Shown: positions 36,850-46,686 of the stretch, in pieces
Layout of the letters: every line of letters begins with the position of its first letter
Numbering within the stretch: the first letter of the stretch is position 1
Assembly: GCA_961205875.1 (NCBI GenBank)
Contig: OY540812.1
Location: 5,580,001 to 5,644,000, forward strand
Reading direction: 5' to 3'
DNA: 64,000 nucleotides
Source: Sialis fuliginosa
Lineage: Eukaryota; Arthropoda; Insecta; Megaloptera; Sialidae
Position numbers and translations under genes: made by a program
Notes under the pieces: generated by a model
What the model was told of the DNA's origin: nothing
The model's database searches: none
Seen by the model: the letters and a program-made list of their open reading frames with translations, nothing else

Positions 36850-37049
36850 CATAAACATAGGGCATGGACCGCGCATTCTCTATTAACATTAAGGTGTAAC
36901 ATTTCTTCAAAACAGTTTTTTCTAAGAAGAATGAAATAGTTAATCCTATTTAAATAAGGACAAGTATATCTCAAAACATTTTCTATCTCTTTCTTTTGAT
37001 ACGGCTCTCTTTTCGAGTCAGATGCGCGGTCCATGCTCTATGTCTATGG
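36850..37049. mobile_element. 200-bp miniature inverted-repeat element
   Basis: The left end (CATAAACATAGGGCATGGAC then CGCGCAT) and the inverted right end (CCATAGACATAGAGCATGGA then CCGCGCAT) pair over about 27 bases. The middle has no coding capacity; the 63-codon minus frame is incidental. The target duplication is unclear. Confidence 0.65.
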
Positions 37050-37633
37050 TTATACATATACCACATAAAAAATCTTCCCCCTTCGCCATTGCCTAAAAGT
37101 CAGTTAGATTAAGTATTTTGTAGCTAAAAGTTACTTTAAAATCATTTTGTTGTCACAACAATTTAATTCAGCATTGAGAGTAATACAAAAAATCGATATT
37201 CAAAGTATTTTATGATTTTTTTGCACTATTTTCAAATAAAATTTACTTTATTAAATCAATTTAAGAAAGAATAAAAATCATATTATAACCGATTATCTAA
37301 ATCATTCAATCAAATCTCATCTGCATTTTCACAGTCTCTTACATAGAAAAATAGGTACATGGCATTTATATTAGTAATGTACTAGATACATTTTGAATAT
37401 GAATTTTAACAGTGCGCATTTTGACAGTATCCAATGAAACCTAACTATCCAGTACATCACTATTTAAGCCGTTCAGAATTCAACTTGACTAACTCCATAA
37501 AATTGAGATAAATGATATTTTTATGAAGGATGTATGAAATATGTACAAACAATTAGTAAACAAATAAAATATTGAGCAATATATTTCATTTTCAGGAAAG
37601 TACTTGGAATTAGTCACTTTGTCTTCTTGCGAT
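37050..37633. other. 3' flank of the B4GAT1-like gene
   Basis: AT-rich, with no gene seen. It should contain the minus-strand 3' untranslated region and polyA site of the glycosyltransferase gene; TTTATT words on the plus strand (37565 region) are candidates. Confidence 0.35.
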
Positions 37634-40600
37634 CTAGACAGCTACCGCGCGACATCGGTGGTTGACCGCGTACCGCCGCGTCAGGTTGCGGACTATCTGC
37701 GCGTAGACCCGTGCATTAGCTCGCACGTGTGTTTGCCGCCGCCGCCAGCCCGGACCCCGGTCTATGGCGGTCGCCATTCCGTCGTCGTGGCGCCGTTTCA
37801 TACCCGGTCGGTGTACCAGGAAAGCGCCGTCAAGTATCATGAAGCGGTACTCCTTTAAACACATCTCTACCATCTAGAACAATGTAAAACAAAACAATGT
37901 TATGCCGTGTTTAGACCGAAAAAACAAAATACACTCATCCAAACAATTAAGGTAGTTCTCGTGCAAACGTCATTTCGATAGAATTTAAAAAAAAAAAATC
38001 AGGACATAAAAAGAATAATGATATCTACCCAATCGTGAAATTTTAAAGAGATCGACCGTTTTAAACTCGAGATAATTGTCATCAAAGTTTGCCACTTTTG
38101 TACGTATCCGCTATATCAAGTTCGTATTATGTCCATTTTCATGACTAAAACTTCGATAGATTTTGATAAAAAACTATCAAACAATAAAGGTTTATTATTC
38201 TGATATGTGATAAAAAATTCCAAATGATTGACCTTGTATTTCAAAAACAAAATGATTGACCGTTTCATATTTGAAATTTAATTATATTTCAAAAACAAAA
38301 CGGTCAATCATTTTGAATTTTTTATCACATATCATAATAATAACCCTTTACTATTTGGTAGTTTTTTATCAAAATCTGTCGAAGCGTTTAGTCATAAAAT
38401 AATGAAAATATATTCATAGTATGATTGTGTTTATAATAATCTGTATAGACGGCTTTGGGTATAGACTTTATCAAAAATTCTCTGTAGCAACGCAATTATT
38501 TTCGATATTTTACTATGGTATTATGAGCGTAACTTTTTGTTGGTACTGTAGCACGAGAACTACCTTAAAGAAACAAGAATTTAAACATTTTTTTTGGGTG
38601 TTTTTTGAAGTGCTGTATCTTTGTGAAAAATGGTCATATCGAAATAAAACAAAAAGCATTTTAAAGCTTCAAGTTTCTAGTTTTGAGATTTTTCAGCATA
38701 ATTATTTTTGAGTTACGGTTATCGCGCAATCAAAAGAAATAGTGGGACACAAAAATTTTCCAATTTTTTAAATTTTTTTTAAGGGTCCGCGGGCTCGGGA
38801 AATTTTTTTTCGGTTAAACCAATGCATTGGTCAGTTAACTTGCTTATTCAGCTTTAATTTGTTTTTGTTTTTTGGTCTCTTTCAATTTTTTTTTGCCGAG
38901 ATATCTTACTTTAAATGAAAAATGATTCTTTTGTCTTCGATTATCAATATATCAGCAACTAATGATAAAACAGTAAATTTAAGGGCAGTTTTAAAAACTT
39001 GAATAAATTTCCTACAGACCTTTTCATGACTTTATTAGAAAAAAAAAATTTTTTACCCTCACCATTAGTTTGAAAAAGTACAAAAAAATGACCTTTTATG
39101 TTCTTTTAGTAAATCTATCGCTACTTTACAAATATTGATGGGAAGACTAATGTTGCCAGGTATTTTTACAGCTTAATGTATCCTCAACAGTCCTGTAAAT
39201 TTTAAAATTGATCCATCGAACCGTTTTTCCGAACCGATTGATCTATACAGCACTTCAAAAAACACCCAAAAAAATGTTTAAATTCTTGTTCCTTTAATTG
39301 TTTGGATGAGTGTAGTATTTTTGACAAAAGTACAATAAATAAACCCTATGCATTTGTAAATACGATGAGTTTTTAAATACCGTGTTGCTGTTTTGTTTTC
39401 TTTGGTCTAAACAAGGCATTAAGATTCGTCGAAACATTATCGATGATTATTTTTGAATTTCGATATTCTTGAAAAAATAAACGGCCAAGTGCGTTCTTTG
39501 TTAGTTTTCACTAACATTCTCTACTTGATAATACGTATCAAAAGCTATTTCATGTTGACGAAAAATGTAATCTCTATAAGAATGGTTTATCAGTCTATGG
39601 GAGAGGGGTAGAAATATTATTTTTTTCAAACATCTTATCATTTCCTTTTTTGGGTCATCAATCTACCTATGTATACCAAATTTCATCTAAATAAGTATAC
39701 CATACACAGACAGAGAGACGGTCAGATAAACAAAACTATAAGGATTTTTAGTTGGCTACGCAATCCTAATTATAGCGAAAAATTCTAGTTCTAATGTAAC
39801 TTCTGAGAAACCAACAAAGTCTAATTCAGAATATTAAAATACTAATTTTAATTAATGCATATTATTGTAAAATATAGTTATTATTTCTATATTTTTTAGT
39901 GCGTACCTTATTCTATATTATTTTTTTAATTTAATTATATCTACATTATACCTAACATCAATTACAATATTCTTAAATCTGTTCTAAAACGCTGAAAATC
40001 TCATCAAAATCGGTTCAGTAGTTTTCGTGCCAAGTTGGAACAAACAAAACAAAAACATGTTTTCTGTATTTTTCCGATTTCCAAATTTAAATAATATATT
40101 GTAAGTAATGGCTTTATTAATAATAATTATGATATCAATTAAAATGTTTTCAAAAACATACCTAAATAACTTTTTTGTAGTAGAATATGGTAGATATATT
40201 TTGTTTTGTAATAATCTTTTTATAAAAGGTATTATCTTATATTACTTCATTAAAATAACGAATATAATCATACTGATACAATCTACTTTAATATACACAG
40301 TAGCGTCGTGATGGAAATATATATGGTGCATCAAAAATTTCTTTATAAAATCGATAGATAAAATCATAATCCTAAATTTTAATAAATATTTTCATTTTCT
40401 TAATATCAACTTTGGTTGTTTTTGTGTCTCAAAACTAAAAAAAGTTTATTTGTTAATTGCTACTGGGCAAAAGAGTATAGTAATCTCAAGAAGATTTTCA
40501 GATAATAACCTATAAGTACTTAAATAAAGTAAACAAAGCACACAGCTTTACTAAAATACTGTTGTAGGTAACTTAAAAATATTAATTAAGTTAAAAATGA

Positions 40601-43600
40601 GAAGTAAAAATCAAATAAATAGATTTATTTGTTTTGTAGACTTTCGTAGACCTTGTACATATGAGGAGGTTAGTATCAAAACGCAATATCTGCACAAAGT
40701 TTCATTTTTCACCTAAAGGTGGAATCAGATGCATCTTTGCAGCCTCTTTTTCGTTGATAAATAATTATGGGTTAAAATGCAATGCGTTCCATAGTTAAGC
40801 TACTTTAAGTGTTAATTTTGTTTCAAAACGCAATATCTGTGCAAAATAAATATATTAAAAATTACATATTTTACTAAATTCACGTTTAAAAAAATGTAAT
40901 AATTTGTTTATTTTGTTAATGTTTATTTTGCAAATATGTTATATTAATCAAAAAAATAATCTTGTATACAAATAATACTCTTTGATAATCAAAATTGGGT
41001 TCAAAAAGCAATATGTACCTTCTTTTAGTTCAAAAAGCAATATGTACCTTCTTTTAGTTCAAAAAGCAATAAGTAAAAAGCAAAAACTTTATAAAAAAAT
41101 CTCCAACTATATTTTTTCATTTTCGTTTTAGTAGATTAATTACCGACGTCCAATCTTCCAGTAGTGAAAATTTGAATACTTTCCTCCGCTTATCTTACCA
41201 GTTATCAGTTTTCACCATTTTCTCAACATTTTGTCTTATGTCAGATATTGCGTTTTGATACTAACCTCCTCAATAAGTATTTTAAAATATAAGAAACATC
41301 GTATTTATGTGGTCATAAACCAAAGTTGTGACATTTTGACTTACAACAATATTTTACTAGCTACGCAATATGTTTACTAAATTGTAATTTTAAAATTCAG
41401 AATTTACGCCAATGAAAACACGTAGTCAAGTTTCACGTTTAATTTAATACAACTATTAAATACAAAGTGTTTTCATCCCATTTAATATAATAGCTATTGC
41501 AAATATAAGTTGCAATCCAAGATATAAAATAATGACATAATGTGTTTATATAAACGTATATTAACGAGGTAACGAATTTCCACCGACTCTTTTGTTCAAA
41601 CTTTTTCTTTTAAAACATTATGAGATCATTTTTCGTAAAGTAATTTAAGAGCTTTTTGTCGCCGTTAATTTTAATAATACATTATTACGCAAATGACAAT
41701 AATTGTTTGTAATTGTTTAAAAAACAAAGGTTTCTGATTTCTAAATTATATCTCGACTCCTGCATATATAATATTATATCTACCTAACAATTTTTTCTTT
41801 GGTATACACGAAAAAAAATATAGATAGTAAGCGAAAACTTATAATATTTTACTGTCTGAAACTGTAATAATATAATTTTAGGCTGTAATATCTACAGTTT
41901 ACCTAATTACAGGGCAATAACAACAATTTTCCCTGATTATTTTGCTTCTATTAAAAATTACGCGTTATTTTTCGCAAATTATTTTTTTCCGTGAAAATTT
42001 GAATATTATTTTTTATAAAAAATTTTAAGAAAAGAAAAAAATTAAAGATACTTAAGTAATGCTTAGAACCCTCCTCCTCCTCTCCACATAAAAATACATA
42101 AAGTTTAAATAACCCCCCTCCCTTTACTGCCGCCCACTCTAATATCAAGTATCTATTAATTAAAGGAAAAAAAATATTCAAAAATTTACCTGAGTCATTT
42201 TATCTTGCTGTCCTTCCCACGACAACAGTTCGCTATAAAACGGTTCTTTATTCGTTCCGATATAAATAGGCTCCCATCTATGGTATGGATATTCGCGTTT
42301 TATCACCAGCAACGGCTACAACAACATAGTTTTATTAGATTTTTGATAATATTTTTACGACACCTTTAATCATAACTTTGTATGGTATAATAATTAATAA
42401 TTGTACATCTATCTAGTATATTTATGTAAGATACTGACCCCAGTCTAGGCCGCTTTAAAGACAAGGTATACTGTTTTTGGGATTGATGGGCTTCTTTTTT
42501 GTAATTCTCCTGAACAAATACCTTTTTATTAAATCAATTTAATTACCAAAGTAGAGTTTGTTTTTTAAATTTTAGCATTTTTTTTTGTTTATGTTTTTTT
42601 TCAGTAATGGACAAAGTAAAACCAGTAATAGGCACCCAGTGATAGACACTTGCTAATGATTACTAAATGATAAGTACACAAAGGTTATAAAAATGAAATA
42701 ATGTAAAGCAGATGCTATGATAATATTTATAATAATTAATAAATTGATTACACTAGCAATTATTTTAAATGTCCACCATTTTGACACCCATTGGCCGATT
42801 GTCATTAAATTAAGCTGTTTTACAGTTAAGTGTCTATAGATGATGATTCAGTAATAGCAGTAATCAAATATCAACAAATATTTAATTAAACTGGAGTATT
42901 GTCCAAGACTGGTGCCAGTACCATTTTCTCTTATATTAAAATATATTACACACAGTCGAAAATATTTGTGTACGTATGATTTATTTAAGATTCAAATTGA
43001 CAAAAAGCAAACAAGAGTACATAAATGTCACCTTAATAATGAAATCTGTCGTTCCATAAAGCCAGCGATGGAGTCCCGGAAAGCGCTGGCAGTGTAAACA
43101 AATCCACCTATGAAAATAAACGGCTTTCCCATCTGCGTACATCTCCAAGAGCTCGCTCTTTCTATGAGGGATCTCCTCAGACCCTTCCACTTCAAACACG
43201 GGCACGACGAAAACGAAATTTCCATTCTTTATATGAACCGTCTCCTTTTTCAATTGGATCCGTTTGAGCATTCGCATAAACTTGGAAGCGAGCAAATCGC
43301 TCGGAATCAATTCAACATCGGATACTAAAACGTATTTGGTCTGTGCCGCGACTCGGGCTATATTCCTAGCGACGTTCACCGGATAAGTAAGTTCATTGTC
43401 AGTTCTGTACGTATCGATATCGTTTAAATCAGGCACTGTACAATTAGCTACACTCGTGTTGCGTCCAATAATTGCCGGAGGATTCAAAGCGGGAAATATG
43501 AAGTGCACGGATACCTTGTTCATCTCCGGCACGCAGTGGCACAGTTGATTCAAGTGCCTTATTGCAATATCTGCGTCTATTTCAGGTACGAATGCGCTCA

Positions 43601-44048
43601 CACTTATTGGACCCTCCCAGAACCGTACAATCTCGCTCAAGTGAAAAACAAATTCAGCAGTTATATGAGTGCAATATGTCAATTGAGGTATATAGTCTAC
43701 ATAAGTTGCATTTATTACGTTGTATATGACTCGATATGAACTGTTCTCTCCCATTTCCGGTGGATATTGCACATCTTCAATATCCCATACAAATCGTTCC
43801 GGTAGGCCGTATTTGTAATTGCAATAACTGTCATTTGAAACAATATTATTTCTGAAGTAAGATCCCGGAATGTAATTGTTTGTTAGGTAAGCATTTTCCG
43901 ACTCATCTATAAGTCGAAATGTTGTGCCGAGTATGGATTTTCGATGTTTTATTAATTCTGATAAGAATATCATCGCGAGGAACATCAGCATTGTCGTGAT
44001 TAATGTTTTTATTTTCATACATCTGGGTAATCTGTTCAAGTAACGCAT
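37634..44048 (-). CDS. Beta-1,4-glucuronyltransferase 1-like glycosyltransferase
   Basis: Three exons join in frame: 44048-43032 (339 codons, donor GTGACA), 42315-42190 (42 codons, acceptor TTGTAG, donor GTAAAT) and 37873-37634 (79 codons plus TAG, acceptor TTCTAG), all phase 0, 460 residues. B4GAT1-family enzymes act in the Golgi lumen, adding glucuronic acid to xylose to prime matriglycan-type chains. Residues about 14-32 form one hydrophobic membrane segment, giving a type II topology. YPVNVARNIARVAAQTKYVL then SDVELIPS (about 243-250) matches the donor-binding region, with DVE where many family members have DxD. The C-terminal WEPIY, SWEGQQDKMTQ, EYRFMILDGAFLVHRPGMKR and a closing N-x-x-C are strong family signatures. 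N-glycosylation sequons occur (NSS, NAT, NTS). The start is uncertain: a GTG extension to 44084 and a second ATG at 44018 exist. Insects have several paralogs, so the exact ortholog is not assigned. Intron 1 holds repeat R1; intron 2 (4.3 kb) holds fold-back elements. Confidence 0.85.
37903..39418. mobile_element. 1.5-kb fold-back element with TTA target duplication, hosting a nested element
   Basis: The ends are TGCCGTGTTTAGACC and, inverted, TGCCTTGTTTAGACC, flanked by TTA on both sides (37900-37902 and 39419-39421), the 3-bp target typical of PIF/Harbinger-type elements. The arms pair through ACACTCATCCAAACAATTAA, ACAAGAATTTAAACATTTTT and GGGTGTTTTTTGAAGTGCTG. The left arm is split by the element at 37951-38564. 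A 139-bp relative is at 59979. The element lies in intron 2 of the glycosyltransferase gene. Confidence 0.8.
37951..38564. mobile_element. 614-bp palindromic element with TTAA target duplication (copy B, complete)
   Basis: Terminal inverted repeats are GGTAGTTCTCGTGC on the left and GCACGAGAACTACC on the right, each flanked by TTAA (37947-37950 and 38565-38568). The interior is itself a fold-back: GATATGTGATAAAAAATTC near 38200 pairs with GAATTTTTTATCACATATC near 38315, with AACGGTCAATCATT words around the centre. The 96-codon plus frame at 38421 spans its right end and flank and is not a gene. Copy A at 893 is an inverted, truncated relative. Confidence 0.85.
39419..40661. repeat. Dispersed ACGGCCAAGTGCG repeat and featureless intron sequence
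   Basis: 39479-39785 begins AACGGCCAAGTGCG, includes TACCAAATTTCATCTAAATA, CAGACAGAGAGACGGTCAGA, AACAAAACTATAAGGATTTT and ends near GGCTACGCAATCCTAAT. These are landmarks of a widespread insect dispersed repeat; its class is not assigned here. AAAATCGGTTCAGTAGTTTT at 40007 is a word common in insect repeats. No gene is seen to 40661. Confidence 0.5.
40662..41272. mobile_element. 611-bp fold-back element with 31-bp perfect terminal inverted repeats
   Basis: The first and last 31 bases are exact inverted copies, beginning TGAGGAGGTTAGTATC and running through AAAACGCAATATCTG. Flanks are ATA on both sides (40659-40661 and 41273-41275), a possible 3-bp target duplication. Internally TTCAAAACGCAATATCTG recurs near 40821, and a 29-bp unit TTCAAAAAGCAATATGTACC+9 is repeated at 41000, 41029 and partly 41058. 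It lies in intron 2 of the glycosyltransferase gene. Confidence 0.8.
41273..42189. other. Remainder of intron 2 of the B4GAT1-like gene
   Basis: AT-rich, with a C-rich patch at 42067-42125. The 76-codon minus frame (41951-42181) starts within the exon 2 donor region and is not supported. Confidence 0.45.
42480..42925 (+). repeat. Dispersed repeat family R1, copy 4
   Basis: Same orientation as 6970-7495: TGATGGGCTTCTTTTTTGTA, TTAAATCAATTTAATTACCA, AGGCACCCAGTGATAGACAC, TAAATGTCCACCATTTTGAC, CCCATTGGCCGATTGTCATT and CAAGACTGGTGCCAGTACC. It occupies most of intron 1 of the glycosyltransferase gene. Confidence 0.75.
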
Positions 44049-46686
44049 TTTTATTGATTGCCGGTATATTGTTATGCATTTCACAGACGTTATTATTCAA
44101 TAAACGTGATGGAAATAGCAATATAAAATAATATGAACTAGAACTCGGTTTCACAAACAACATTTAAATAAAATACCATATTTGTTGTTTAATTTAGTTC
44201 CAAATTAAAACACACGAGGCTGAAACGTGTTCGGCTATTGCTTCAATACTAATCGTTATTTTTGTTAAACTGGGATTATTATTATTGATATTTATTATGT
44301 TCTACTTAAAACAATATCTATAATATATTTTGTGTATAAATATGTGTATATATTTTTAAGTTTGTTAGGCACGCGATTTTCCTAGTTCTACAAGCGATTT
44401 TTATATTGTTGCGAGTTTGAATTATTGATTTTTATTTATAACTATGCAGTCACGTGTAATATTAGACATGAAAACTGGAAACTAATTTTTAAGGATCAAT
44501 AAACGATAAAACATAACCTTATATCTACAATAATTTAATATATTTCTACCTATCTATCTATTTCACTAAATATTTAACGTGTAATCAAAAATAACCACAT
44601 TTGTATATTATTTAACAAATTTTATCACAGATTATATTATTCAATGAATATTTTTCAATAAAAACAAGAAGAAAATAGTGAACTAATTTTACTTCACCCT
44701 AAAAGGGTAGCAACTTACATACAGCAGTAGAAGTGGTTCCATCTAACGGTGGAAATCAAAATGAGATTTTCCTTATGAGGGTGTAGGAAAATTGGATTTT
44801 TCAGGATTCTTCAGTGATGCACCCAACCGTTTCTTGATAATATTGTTACAGACATATGTAAAACATTGCAAATATACCTCGTAGAAGATATTTCAGTTTC
44901 ATAGACATCGTGAAAGTTGCAATATATGCATTTAAAAATCTGTATATTCAGATCCCATTTGGAAATATCAGCAGAAAGTTTATCTTACATAAAAAATAGG
45001 TAGTTGGTAGTTAAATAGTATATCTACTTATGTAATAAGCGTTTTTTTTTTTAATATTTAAGCTAATTAAAAAGTAATTGATTGATTTTTGCATCAACGC
45101 CGCGAGGTGAGAAGAACGTCCCGATATATTTTTCGAGCCGGAACATTTTCATAAGTTTTTAGTGTTAATTAAATCGTAATACTTAACAATTTATTGACTA
45201 GACATACATCATTTGTGAATACCGCGAGTGATTTTTAAACATTTTCTGGTAATTTTTAATAAAGTTTTTTTTTAATATTAGCGAACCAACCACAGTATGC
45301 GAAATCAGCGAATGTTATAGGTTTTTGTAAGAAAAAATAAAAACAAATCTTTAGCATTGCTTATTTTTAACATGAAAATCTAATGTTATACTTATAGTAT
45401 ACGTATTTATTAAAGATTATTTGATCAAAATTTATTTAGAACTTCAACTAGCTATCCCGGATTATTTGTCAAACCAGACTCTATAGACTAGCGGTTCCCA
45501 AACTTATTTTGTCTCGGAACCCTTATAGTTACACTCCCCTACTCCCCAATTTTAATAAGATGAAAATCGTTTAGTTAATAATAATACACATTTTTAATTG
45601 ATACATACCCTGGGAAGGTATAATCAGATCCAGAGCTGTACTTATAAACAGGCAGTTTGGGGCCTTGTAAGTGACGACAGGGAAATAAAACAACTCCGTA
45701 AAGACCTGAGGTAAATGGTTGAGATTTAAACGTCGTAAAAATAAGTAAAGCAAAACCAAAAAAAATCCGGCAAGTCAGTGGCGTACCGTAGGTTTCTGCG
45801 CCCCCCCCCCCCCTACTTTGCAATACTAACTAAATATGAAAATTGAAGATTTTTTTGCTCGAATTTACTGGTGGGAATCCTCAATTTTGCGCGTTTCTAG
45901 TGATTTTGATGACCTTTTTTTTGGTTGCTACCTCAATAATAATTCCAAATAGAATTAGAAATAAATATGCTTTATTATTGCATTGATTTAGAAATTTGAA
46001 TTTTTTACAGGACTTACCTAATTTCAACTTGATTCTAGCCGTTCCTGAATAGTGTTCCTATAAGAGCCCATTCACACGGTGCCGTAACGTTTTTTCCGTA
46101 CGCCTAGCAATGGCCAGTGGCGTAGTAAGAAAAATTTTCGGGGGGGGGGGATAAATACATATGAATTAAATTTTTGAAGGTATTTTGAACTGATGTCTCA
46201 AAACACGTTTTTTAAGAATACTGAATATTTCGGGGGGGGGGGGGGGGGGTTAATACTGTAATTTGGAATTATGATAACAATAGTCGATAAAAAATTAATT
46301 AAGGAGTTTGGGAGAAAAAATATTAAAATATTTGTTATCATTTTTATTTACTTACTCAGCTATGTAATTAATTTTGGCAAAAAACTTTCATTTGTACCTA
46401 TAATAAAAACATTAATCAGAATCCTTAAATAACAAAAATTTATTAGCCATAAATTAGCAAATTATAAAACATTATTCTGTAACAATTATATTTCTCATAA
46501 ACAATAAAATACAGAAATAAACAGAAACTTTTATATTACAAAATAATATAATAATAATATATATTTTTTACAAAAATCTACCGTTTCATATCAAGTCAAT
46601 TGTTGCAGTTCTAGTCCTTTATAATGTCCTAGTTACTAAGGAAAAAAATACAAATTGGTATTTTGAATAATTACTAAACAATCAAA
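44049..46686. other. Gene-free stretch with several transposon ends
   Basis: The 5' region of the glycosyltransferase gene is at 44.1 kb, with no clear promoter motif. CTAGCGGTTCCCAAACTTAT at 45490 is a hAT-type end. CAGTGGCGTACCGTAGG at 45777 is followed by C12 at about 45802-45813. CAGTGGCGTAGTAAG at 46113 is followed by a G10 run at 46141, and a G17 run lies at about 46214-46230. The three runs may mark one or two nested hAT-like elements. Confidence 0.5.
46439..46444 (-). terminator. Candidate polyadenylation signal for the long Tid isoform
   Basis: AATAAA on the minus strand, about 240 bases downstream of the stop codon of alternative last exon 46687-46853. Confidence 0.35.

Noticed and set aside
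37604..37858. 84-codon plus-strand frame with a possible TTTTCAG acceptor, GC-rich
   Set aside because: It is the mirror of the last exon of the minus-strand glycosyltransferase, which carries real family motifs and joins in phase to exon 2. The plus frame begins with TTG and has no recognisable content.
38421..38711. 96-codon plus frame with hydrophobic stretches
   Set aside because: It runs across the right end of the TTAA element into the host palindrome, and copy A at 900-1040 does not keep the frame.
42190..42315. Possible frameshift in exon 2 of the glycosyltransferase
   Set aside because: Recounting the bases around CGCTATAAAACGG shows the frame is intact: 126 bases, 42 codons, and both borders phase 0.
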